Assembly (NCBI GenBank): GCA_036389105.1
Contig: DASVQK010000112.1
Span: forward strand, 1 to 12,859
Reading direction: 5' to 3'
From: AC-37 sp036389105
GTDB taxonomy: Bacteria > Actinomycetota > Thermoleophilia > Solirubrobacterales > Thermoleophilaceae
Length of the DNA: 12,859 nt
The number at the start of each line of letters is the position of its first letter. Within the stretch, counting starts at the first letter, position 1. The notes under the pieces are model-generated. The model was not told the origin of the DNA. It did no database searches and was given only the letters and a program-made list of their open reading frames with translations. A program made the translations under genes and the position numbers. Shown here in pieces: positions 6,604 to 12,859 of the stretch.

Positions 6604-7851
6604 ATGAGGAATCTCAGGACACCGATGGCGACCGCCGCCGCCGTACTCGCGCTGCCGGCCGCCGGCGCCATGGCGTCGGCCGCGGCGCCCGCCACCCTGC
6701 ACGCGGCGCGCACCCAGACCACCACGCTGATCTCGCGGGCGCGCGACGGGGGCATCCCCAACGGCGCGTCCACCAACCCGGCGATCTCCGGCGACAGCCG
6801 CTACGCGCGGGTGATCGCCTTCGAATCGGACGCCTCCGACCTCGTGGCCGGGGACTCGAACGGCATGAAGGACGTCTTCGCGGTCAAGCGCGCCGGCTCG
6901 TACGCCAACAACGGCGGGTCGTGGCACGGCGGCGACGCGATCCTGCTCTCGCGCGGACGCAACCGGCAGCCGGCCAACGGCCCCTCGTTCCACGCCGCGG
7001 TGGACGGCGCCTACCGCAGCGCGCCGCGCTGCGTCGCCTTCCTCTCGGCCGCCTCGAACCTGGTCAAGGGCGACACGAACGGCGTCGTGGACGCGTTCCT
7101 CTCCAGGGGACCCGGACGTACGCCGCGCCGCGTGTCGCTCTCGGGCCGCCGTCAGTCGACCGTGCCCACCACGGACGTGGCCGTGTCGGGCGACTGCTCC
7201 CGCATCGCCTTCGTGACCGGCGGCAGGCTGTACACGCGCGCCCATCGCAAGGTCAAGTCGCTCGCGACGAACGGCGCGGCCGCCAACCCGTCGTTCGCCA
7301 ACGGAGAGACCAGCGACCTGGTGTTCGACGCCGGCGGCGACGTCTACCTGAGCGCCGGTGGGACGGGCAAGCCGCAGAAGGTGGCCGGCGGGGGCCGCAA
7401 CCCCGGGTACAACGCGCTCAAGCGGCGCGTGCTGGCCTACGAGAAGTACGCCGGCGGCCACTGGCAGATCGCCTGGCGCGAGCTGGGCAAGGGCGGCGAG
7501 CACATCGCCAGCTCGGCGGGCAGCCGCCTGGGCAACGGCGACTCGCGCAACCCCTCGGTGGCCAACTCGGGGTACTACATCGGCTTCGAGACCGAGGCCG
7601 ACAACCTCGGCACCAACGCGGCCCAGCAGGCGAAGGACGACAACGACAGCCCCGACACCTACCTCTACACGGCCGTTCGGGACCTGACCCTGGTCCAGTC
7701 GGTGGAGGACTACGGCGTGCCGCTGGACGGCGGCGGCCGCAACCCCGCCGTCAGCTACTACGCCAACTACTTCGTGTTCGATTCGCCGGCCCCGCTCGGC
7801 GGGCCGTTCGGCCAGCGCCAGATCTTCATGCGCTGGCTGGGCGCCGTCTAG
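6604..7851 (+). CDS. Secreted PD40/WD40-like beta-propeller protein
   Basis: A 415-residue exported protein of unknown specific role. A basic start then a hydrophobic Ala/Leu-rich stretch (about 7-29) ending near A-S-A-A-A-P looks like a Sec signal peptide. The mature part shows repeated propeller-like blades: I-A-F-E-S-D-A-S-D-L-V (71-81), V-A-F-L-S-A-A-S-N-L-V (144-154) and I-G-F-E-T-E-A-D-N-L (326-335). Each is followed by an acidic loop, G-D-S-N-G-M-K-D (83-90), G-D-T-N-G-V-V-D (156-163), and a degenerate D-D-N-D-S-P-D (345-351). N-P-A/S-containing strands recur near 57, 228, 265, 315 and 379. This matches secreted PD40 (TolB-like) propellers; the D-x-N-G-x-x-D loops resemble calcium-binding loops. 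The start ATG has GGAG at 6596-6599, four bases away. The gene converges on the copper/PQQ fusion gene. It may bind surface glycan or protein, but no enzyme motif is visible. Confidence 0.75.
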   Translation: MRNLRTPMATAAAVLALPAAGAMASAAAPATLHAARTQTTTLISRARDGGIPNGASTNPAISGDSRYARVIAFESDASDLVAGDSNGMKDVFAVKRAGSYANNGGSWHGGDAILLSRGRNRQPANGPSFHAAVDGAYRSAPRCVAFLSAASNLVKGDTNGVVDAFLSRGPGRTPRRVSLSGRRQSTVPTTDVAVSGDCSRIAFVTGGRLYTRAHRKVKSLATNGAAANPSFANGETSDLVFDAGGDVYLSAGGTGKPQKVAGGGRNPGYNALKRRVLAYEKYAGGHWQIAWRELGKGGEHIASSAGSRLGNGDSRNPSVANSGYYIGFETEADNLGTNAAQQAKDDNDSPDTYLYTAVRDLTLVQSVEDYGVPLDGGGRNPAVSYYANYFVFDSPAPLGGPFGQRQIFMRWLGAV

Positions 7852-7872
7852 CGGCGCGGGCCGCGCGAGGCC

Positions 7873-7891
7873 GCCGCGGGTCTATCGCGGC
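7873..7891. terminator. Hairpin between convergent genes
   Basis: GCCGCG (7873-7878) and CGCGGC (7886-7891) form a six-base stem with a seven-base loop, in the 30-base gap and the first bases of the minus-strand gene end. A second possible five-base stem (CCGCG 7861-7865 with CGCGG 7875-7879) overlaps it. A hairpin between two converging stops would suit bidirectional termination, but there is no T tract and GC-rich sequence forms such stems easily. Confidence 0.25.
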
Positions 7892-10800
7892 CCGACGCGG
7901 AACGCCCCGCGCATCCACGGGTGGATGCGGCAGAAGTACGTGTAGACGCCCTGCGGCAGGTTGGCCGGCGTGCTGGCGCGCGGGTTGGGGCTGCCGCCGT
8001 CGATCACGTCGTAGCCGAGCGTGCCCGAGTCCCAGCGGCCGTCGGCCAGCGGGTAGTTCGCCACGTACTTGCCGTTGCACGGCCACGGACACGTGGTCAC
8101 GGAGTGGCGGATGTTGGCGAACTGGTCGTCGTTGACGAACGTCAGCTGCTCGCCCGGTGCGATCGTCGGATACGTGCCGCCGCCCAGGCTCGACGAGCGG
8201 TCGCCGGGCAGGTAGGAGAAGTTGGCGATGTGGACGGTGGTCTGGGGCTTGAAGTCGGACTCCTTCGGCGGCGCCTCGGCCTTCTCGCACGGCGGTCCGC
8301 CGAAGTCCGGCCCGCAGAAGTCGTCGGTGTGGCTGCCCCAGGTGCGGTTGGGCACGCCCTGGGTGGGGTCCTTCCACTTCTTCTTCGCCTTGCCGACCAT
8401 GTACGGCTTGCAGCGGCCCTTGGGCGCCTCGGCCTTGTCGATGTACATGCCCTCGTGCGTCATCACCGTGTACCAGGCGTGGTCCCTGTTCTCGTAGGTC
8501 CCGCTGATGCGCAGCCGGTCGCCCTTGTGCACCGGGGCGCGCCAGGCGGGATGGGTGACCTCGGTCTGGTAGTCCTCGGACAGCGGCACGTTGTGGTCGA
8601 TCTCGTTCTCCTTGATGAGCAGCGTGCCGCCGTAGCCGCGCCCGTCGTTCGGGCACGGGCTCTCCTTGCTCCCGTAGTTCTCGAACACCACCTGCTTGCC
8701 GCCGGGGTGCACGTGGCCGCCGGCGCCGATGATCGTGCCGTCGGTGGTGGCGGTCCACTCGATCACCTTGCCCGAGTCCTTCGCGTACTCCCACTTGCCG
8801 TCGCCGGACGCCTGACGCGGAACGTCGTAGGTCTTGCCGAAGAGCTTGCCTGAGACGTCGTGGTAGGGCCGGTGGCGGATGGCCTCGAGCTCCTTCTTGG
8901 AGCCGTGCTCGAACTGCACGTGCAGGACGATCCAGACCTCCATCGGCTGGTTGGTCTTGTTGTGCAGCATGTAGATCAGGTCCTGCTGCTGGCCGCCCGG
9001 GATGTACTGGCCGTAGACGGCGCCGTGCGAGCCGTTCGCCGCGCTCCGCTCGCGGAAGTCGCCGCGCGTCTCCTCGTCGCCCATCCCGAAGACCCACTCG
9101 TGGGTGCCGGAGGTGTAGTTGTCCTCCTTGTTGCCGGGGTCGAGCCCGAACCAGTGGGCGTGGTGGATGTGCGCCTCCTGGTGGCTCGGCTCGGTCATGT
9201 CCGCCACGCGGTACATCTGCGGGTCCACGTACTCGAGGAAGCCCTCCTGCATCGGCAGGTCGAGGTCCACGCGGTTGGCGTCCCAGCCCGGCGGGATCGT
9301 GTACGGGCCGTAGTAGAGGTTGAGCTTGTCCTTGGTGCCCGCCGGCTTCGGCACGTAGCGGTCGCCCTTCTCGCGGCTGGCGTGCAGTACGGCTCCGCCC
9401 TGGCCGGCCGCGTGGTGGCCCTCGCCCTGCTCCTCGGCCTCCTCGCGCTCGGCGGCCCTGCGCTTGCGGTACTGCTTGCAGCGCTTGGTGCGCTTGTACC
9501 TCTTCTTCTTGCACTGCTTCTTCAGCCTCTTGTCGCGCGCCCAGTCGTCGGGCTGCACCTGGGGGTCCTCATCCCAGTGGTTCGAGGCGCTGGTCTCCTC
9601 GTCGCCCTTGCGCACGCGGTAGGCCACGAGGTAGCCCGAGTCGCCCTCGCTGCCCGTGGCCGTGAAGATCGTTCCACCGGCCACCGCCACGCCACTCCAC
9701 GACGGCGCGCCGAGCGGGATGTGCGCCAGCGGCAATCCGGAGTTCGCGTCATGGGCGTTCAGGAAGCCGTTGGTGTCGGTGGAGTACACGACGCCGTTGG
9801 CCACCGCCGTCGCGCTGAACTTGACCGGCCCGCCGCTGGTGGTGACCCACTTGCGACTGCCGTCGGTGCCGAGCGCCCACTCCTCGCCGGCGACCGTGTC
9901 GGGCCCGTAGATTCCCTTGCCGTCGGTGGCGGTGGACCCGAGGATTCCGCCGACCTCGCTTCCCGGCCCCATCAGGGCGCTCCAGGCCGGCTGCATGGAG
10001 GAGCGGTCGAGCGCCCAGTACTCGCCCGACTTCTGCCCCTCGCCCACCAGCTTCCTGCCGCCGGGGCCGTCGAACAGGTTGGGCGACGCGCCGAAGTCGT
10101 GGTCCGGCCCGTTGGCCACGCCCTCGGTGCCGTTCCAGACGTCGCCCGCGGTGGCCTGGTAGTGGCCGAGCATCGCGCCGGTGCGCGCGTCGAGCGAGAC
10201 CATCGAGTCGGTCGTGGGGGCCGACGGGGCGTGGTACGCGTTGCCGGTCCCGACGTAGAGGCGGCCGGTCCTCTTGTCGATGGCCGGCGTGTTCCACACG
10301 GCGCCGCCGTCGTGGTTGGGCGGCACCATGAACGTACGCCAGCGCAGCTTGCCGTTCTTGGCGTTGACCGCGACGACGTTGCCGCGCACGCTCACCTCGG
10401 GGTCGCCGAGCTCGCCGAACAGCGCGGAGACCCCGATGTAGACGGTCTTGTTCCAGACCACGGGGCTGCCGTACACGTCGGAGTTCTTCTGCGTGTCCAC
10501 CGGCACGTCCCACAGCTTCTTGCCGCTCTCGAGGTCGAGCGCGAGTAGCCGGGGCGAGTGTGGCTGGGCGATCGGGACGAAGGCGCGCTTGCCCGCGATG
10601 GCGACGCTGCCGTTGATCGGCTGCCCCACGGCGTGGTGCCACTTCTGCTTGCCCGTCGCGGCGTCCACCGCCACCACGTGGCCGCCGAAGGTGCCGGCCA
10701 CCACCAGCCCCTTGGCGACCGCGGGGGTGCCGAGGAAGTCGCCCCAGCCGGAGTGGAAGGTCCAGGCCACGCCGAGATTGGAGACCTGCGCCGGGGTCGG

Positions 10801-11355
10801 GTTGCCCGCCTCGCCGCCGTTGCGCGAGTTGCTCAGGTCCTTGCCGTAGAACGGCCAGCTGGCCTTGCCGATCGGCGCCTGCGCCGCGTGCAGCCAGACG
10901 TCGTAGGGGTTGGGGGCCGCGGCCGCCGTGGCCGTGGGCGACCCGGCGCCGCCGCCGCCGACGGTGGGCGGCGAGGGCGAGCCGCCGCCTCCCGCGGGGC
11001 TCACCTGGAGCACGCCGCGCATCCACGAGTGCAGCGAGCAGTGGAACTGGTAGGTGCCCACCGACAGCTTCTCGACCCCGCGCACCGGCCCGGACTCGCC
11101 GTTGCCCAGGAGGTCGCTGCCGAAGTGCCCGTCGTGGTCGAGCAGGTCGTGCTTGGCGACGCTGTCGAGGTTCGTGAAGGTGAGCGTGTCGCCCTGGCCG
11201 ATGGTGATCGTCGGCGTGGCGTAGTTGGCGGCCGCGGCGTAGGCGTGCTGCTCGGCCGCCGAGCCGGCTGCCGGAACGATCATGAGCGCCGCCATGGCGG
11301 CAAAGACGGTTAGGAAGAGGGCGCGGAGGGCGCCCCGGGCACCTGCCAATCCCAC
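7882..11355 (-). CDS. Exported cupredoxin / PQQ-propeller / PHM-like copper monooxygenase / cupredoxin fusion
   Basis: A 1157-residue protein, start GTG 11353-11355. Residues 1-34 form a signal peptide (cleavage near A-G-S-A-A). Residues 40-118 are a type-1 copper cupredoxin with ligands H69, C106, H109 and M112 (C-S-L-H-S-W-M). After a Gly/Pro-rich linker, residues 166-585 form a propeller with PQQ-type Trp repeats (A-V-D-A-A-T-G-K-Q-K-W 229-239; 272-282; 329-339) and D-F-G-A-S-P plus G-Q-K-S-G-E-Y-W-A-L-D (420-450), as in polyvinyl-alcohol dehydrogenase. Residues 607-633 are 18 of 27 Lys/Arg. Residues 680-985 resemble PHM: H-H 731-732 before W-F-G, H812, H881-V-H883 and M965. Residues 1037-1157 are a second cupredoxin (H1084, C1142, H1145, M1148). 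All motifs are seen; copper and PQQ occupancy and monooxygenase activity are inferred. A likely role is extracellular oxidation of an unknown substrate with internal electron transfer. The second half has no signal of its own, supporting one long exported chain. Confidence 0.88.
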   Translation of the reverse strand: MGLAGARGALRALFLTVFAAMAALMIVPAAGSAAEQHAYAAAANYATPTITIGQGDTLTFTNLDSVAKHDLLDHDGHFGSDLLGNGESGPVRGVEKLSVGTYQFHCSLHSWMRGVLQVSPAGGGGSPSPPTVGGGGAGSPTATAAAAPNPYDVWLHAAQAPIGKASWPFYGKDLSNSRNGGEAGNPTPAQVSNLGVAWTFHSGWGDFLGTPAVAKGLVVAGTFGGHVVAVDAATGKQKWHHAVGQPINGSVAIAGKRAFVPIAQPHSPRLLALDLESGKKLWDVPVDTQKNSDVYGSPVVWNKTVYIGVSALFGELGDPEVSVRGNVVAVNAKNGKLRWRTFMVPPNHDGGAVWNTPAIDKRTGRLYVGTGNAYHAPSAPTTDSMVSLDARTGAMLGHYQATAGDVWNGTEGVANGPDHDFGASPNLFDGPGGRKLVGEGQKSGEYWALDRSSMQPAWSALMGPGSEVGGILGSTATDGKGIYGPDTVAGEEWALGTDGSRKWVTTSGGPVKFSATAVANGVVYSTDTNGFLNAHDANSGLPLAHIPLGAPSWSGVAVAGGTIFTATGSEGDSGYLVAYRVRKGDEETSASNHWDEDPQVQPDDWARDKRLKKQCKKKRYKRTKRCKQYRKRRAAEREEAEEQGEGHHAAGQGGAVLHASREKGDRYVPKPAGTKDKLNLYYGPYTIPPGWDANRVDLDLPMQEGFLEYVDPQMYRVADMTEPSHQEAHIHHAHWFGLDPGNKEDNYTSGTHEWVFGMGDEETRGDFRERSAANGSHGAVYGQYIPGGQQQDLIYMLHNKTNQPMEVWIVLHVQFEHGSKKELEAIRHRPYHDVSGKLFGKTYDVPRQASGDGKWEYAKDSGKVIEWTATTDGTIIGAGGHVHPGGKQVVFENYGSKESPCPNDGRGYGGTLLIKENEIDHNVPLSEDYQTEVTHPAWRAPVHKGDRLRISGTYENRDHAWYTVMTHEGMYIDKAEAPKGRCKPYMVGKAKKKWKDPTQGVPNRTWGSHTDDFCGPDFGGPPCEKAEAPPKESDFKPQTTVHIANFSYLPGDRSSSLGGGTYPTIAPGEQLTFVNDDQFANIRHSVTTCPWPCNGKYVANYPLADGRWDSGTLGYDVIDGGSPNPRASTPANLPQGVYTYFCRIHPWMRGAFRVGPR

Positions 11356-11391
11356 CCCCGCGTAGGAATCGGGCCTGCGCGGCAGAGTGTC

Positions 11392-11404
11392 CCCCCGATG
11401 GGGG
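11392..11404 (-). terminator. GC-rich hairpin in the leader of the copper/PQQ gene
   Basis: On the minus strand CCCCC-ATC-GGGGG makes a compact five-base stem, 37 bases before the GTG start of the fusion gene and about 40 bases after the stop of the upstream membrane-protein gene. It could be a terminator for that gene, an attenuating leader hairpin or nothing; no T run follows it. No clear -35/-10 pair is visible in this 88-base gap, so whether the two genes are cotranscribed is open. Confidence 0.25.
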
Positions 11405-11428
11405 CTCCCTAAACGCGATGCCGGGGCT

Positions 11429-11441
11429 GCCGCCGAGCGGC
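11429..11441 (-). terminator. Hairpin just after the stop of the polytopic membrane protein gene
   Basis: On the minus strand GCCGC-TCG-GCGGC forms a perfect five-base stem with a three-base loop, two bases after the TAG at 11446-11444. A short TTTA lies about 15 bases further on. This fits a weak terminator, but such stems are common at this base composition. Confidence 0.2.
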
Positions 11442-11443
11442 CG

Positions 11444-12856
11444 CTACTGCGCGGTGAGGTAGTAGGCCCGCCCGATCCGCGCCTTCAGCCTGAACCCGTG
11501 GCGCCGCAGCTCGGCCGCGCCGCGGCGATTGCGAGTGAGCACCGCCCCCACGTTCCAGCGCCTCAGGTAGCGCAGCGAGTGGCCCGATCCCGCCAACAGG
11601 CGATAGCCGGCCAGGAGCTCGCGCGAGCTGTAGCGCTCGAGCCGGCCGTCCACCACGACCGGGACGTCGGGGTGGCGCCAGAGCATGTACGAGCCGGTGC
11701 CGGTGGGCGTCAGGATGCGGCCGTGGCGCGGTGGATGAGCGGCCGCGTAGTCGGCGCCCGCGGTCATCATCCCGGCCTGGGTCGGGGCCGGGGGGACGCC
11801 GATCCACCAGATGGCCAGCGCCGCGACGGCGGCCAGCGCGGCGGGGATGGCGACGCGGCGCGGCACGCGCCAGATGCCTGGATGCGCCAGCTCCCGCACG
11901 AGGTGGAAGGCGACCGGGCCCAGCCAGACGGTCTGGCGCGCCGTGGTCGCGGCGAACGCGGCGAAGCCGATCGCCACCAGCGCGGGCGCCAGCGGCCGCG
12001 GCTTGGGGTGCGCGCGGAACAGCATCGTCGCAAACGCGCAGAACGCGATCAGCAGCGCCAGCGCCGCGGGGTGCTTCCAGGTGGGCAGCCACTCGTGCGT
12101 GAGCAGCGGGAGCGCCTCGTTCTGGCCGATCTGGCTCATGTAGTCGAGGAGCCCCGCGCCGAGCGGCGTGAGCAGCAGCGCGGCGGCGGCTGCCACCCCG
12201 GCGCCGACCAGCGGCAGCGCCGGCCGCAGGCTGATGCGCGGGAGGCGCGTGCCGCCGCGCCGCGCGATCGCGGCCCCCATCGCACTGAGCCCGACGAACA
12301 ACAGGCCGGCCACGAACGCACCGTGCAGGTTGGCCCAGAGCGCGAACAGCGGCGGCAGGAGGAGGAGCAGCCGGCGGCGCCCACGCGACGCGTACACCAC
12401 GGCGATCACGAGCGCGAAGGCGAGAAAGGAGAGGCCGGCAGCGCGCGGCTGCAGTACGCAGACGGCCGAGCCCAGGAACAGGACGAACGCGCCGAGCGTG
12501 AGCGCCAGCCGCCGGCGCCGGCAGCCCCACGCCAGCGGGGCCAGCGTGCCGCCGAGGAGGAGCGCGTACAGGAACGACACGAGCTTGATCCCGCCGAGCC
12601 GCTGCACCTGGTAGATCAGCCACTCCGACAGCCACTGCTGGTTGTACCAGTGGCCGCCGTGGGCGATCGTCAGGAACGGGTCGCGCACCGAGTCGCCGCC
12701 CTCGGAGACGTAGCGGCCCGCGGCCAGCAGCCAGAACAGGTCGCCGGCCAGCTCGCGGTTGGCGTACACCAGGATCGCCGCGGCCATCGAGACCATGAAG
12801 GCGACCACGGCCAGCGGCCGCCAGCGCGTCTCGGCCCGCACCGTGACGGGCCGCAT
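11444..12856 (-). CDS. Polytopic membrane protein, GT-C-like, function unassigned
   Basis: A 470-residue protein with about nine to ten hydrophobic segments from about 14 to 352 and a soluble C-terminal domain (about 360-470). After helix 1 comes a conserved-looking outer loop: D-L-F-W-L-L-A-A-G-R-Y (39-49), R-D-P-F-L (58-62), W-Y-N-Q-Q-W-L-S-E-W (70-79). This pattern (acidic residue after helix 1, D-P-F, then W-L-x-E) recurs in bacterial integral membrane proteins resembling GT-C glycosyltransferases. A-N-L-H-G-A-F (175-181) is a further shared motif. The C-terminal part has T-G-S-Y-M-L-W-R-H-P-D-V-P-V-V-V-D-G-R-L-E-R-Y (387-409), also typical of these unnamed proteins. No catalytic role is established; polyprenyl-sugar-dependent glycosylation or a transport role are both possible. 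The start is ATG 12854-12856 at the window edge, so a start further upstream cannot be excluded. The fusion gene follows after 88 bases on the same strand. Confidence 0.7.
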   Translation of the reverse strand: MRPVTVRAETRWRPLAVVAFMVSMAAAILVYANRELAGDLFWLLAAGRYVSEGGDSVRDPFLTIAHGGHWYNQQWLSEWLIYQVQRLGGIKLVSFLYALLLGGTLAPLAWGCRRRRLALTLGAFVLFLGSAVCVLQPRAAGLSFLAFALVIAVVYASRGRRRLLLLLPPLFALWANLHGAFVAGLLFVGLSAMGAAIARRGGTRLPRISLRPALPLVGAGVAAAAALLLTPLGAGLLDYMSQIGQNEALPLLTHEWLPTWKHPAALALLIAFCAFATMLFRAHPKPRPLAPALVAIGFAAFAATTARQTVWLGPVAFHLVRELAHPGIWRVPRRVAIPAALAAVAALAIWWIGVPPAPTQAGMMTAGADYAAAHPPRHGRILTPTGTGSYMLWRHPDVPVVVDGRLERYSSRELLAGYRLLAGSGHSLRYLRRWNVGAVLTRNRRGAAELRRHGFRLKARIGRAYYLTAQ

Positions 12857-12859
12857 GGG

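Noticed and set aside
9442..9560. Possibility that the 1157-residue gene is really two genes joined by a sequencing error at the basic linker
   Set aside because: The frame runs through without stop or shift and codon use is even. The second half has no signal peptide or plausible start with a ribosome site, although it carries extracellular-type copper domains.
8860..10548. Open frame of 562 codons on the plus strand opposite the copper/PQQ gene
   Set aside because: Val/Leu/Arg/His-rich antisense frame with no domain; it results from strong third-position GC bias of the real gene.
1..12859. CRISPR array, transposon, prophage, tRNA or rRNA
   Set aside because: No regularly spaced repeats, terminal inverted repeats, transposase or integrase motifs, or tRNA/rRNA-like sequence were found on reading both strands.

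Overview
The window is very GC-rich DNA with strong third-position GC bias and frequent GTG starts. It reads as a chromosomal segment of a high-GC Actinomycetota, most likely in or near the class Thermoleophilia (Solirubrobacterales-like). That placement is an inference. It rests on the adenosylcobalamin-dependent ribonucleotide reductase, the secreted propeller protein with G-D-x-N-G-x-x-D loops, and the Lys/Arg/Cys-rich linker style. No tRNA, rRNA, CRISPR array, insertion sequence or phage gene was seen.

Layout, left to right. Bases 1-629 (+) hold the 3' end of a class II ribonucleotide reductase. A 139-base convergent gap follows, with one weak terminator-like hairpin. Two minus-strand genes, read from about 4143 down to 769, encode a DPM1-like family 2 glycosyltransferase with four C-terminal membrane helices and a large DUF2142-type, GT-C-like membrane protein. 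A 236-base divergent region (4144-4379) separates them from two plus-strand glycosyltransferases, GT2 at 4380-5336 and GT4 at 5343-6524. A 32-codon ORF may precede this pair. Together these four enzymes look like part of a cell-surface glycan locus: a lipid-linked sugar donor synthase, a membrane transferase, and two cytoplasmic transferases.

Downstream is a secreted PD40/WD40-like beta-propeller protein (6604-7851, +). It converges on the most striking gene of the window, a 1157-residue exported multidomain protein (7882-11355, -). That protein runs: signal peptide, type-1 copper cupredoxin, polyvinyl-alcohol-dehydrogenase-like PQQ propeller, very basic linker, a domain that can be aligned to peptidylglycine alpha-hydroxylating monooxygenase (PHM), and a second type-1 copper cupredoxin. 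If the metal and cofactor sites are occupied, one extracellular chain would carry a potential electron donor, two electron carriers and a dicopper oxygen-activating centre. The window ends with a minus-strand polytopic membrane protein of a GT-C-like kind (11444-12856).

Working together: the glycosyltransferases plausibly build or decorate an envelope glycan. The two exported propeller proteins are neighbours but are transcribed towards each other, so a shared pathway is not shown. The copper/PQQ fusion is the best candidate for an undescribed biochemical system.
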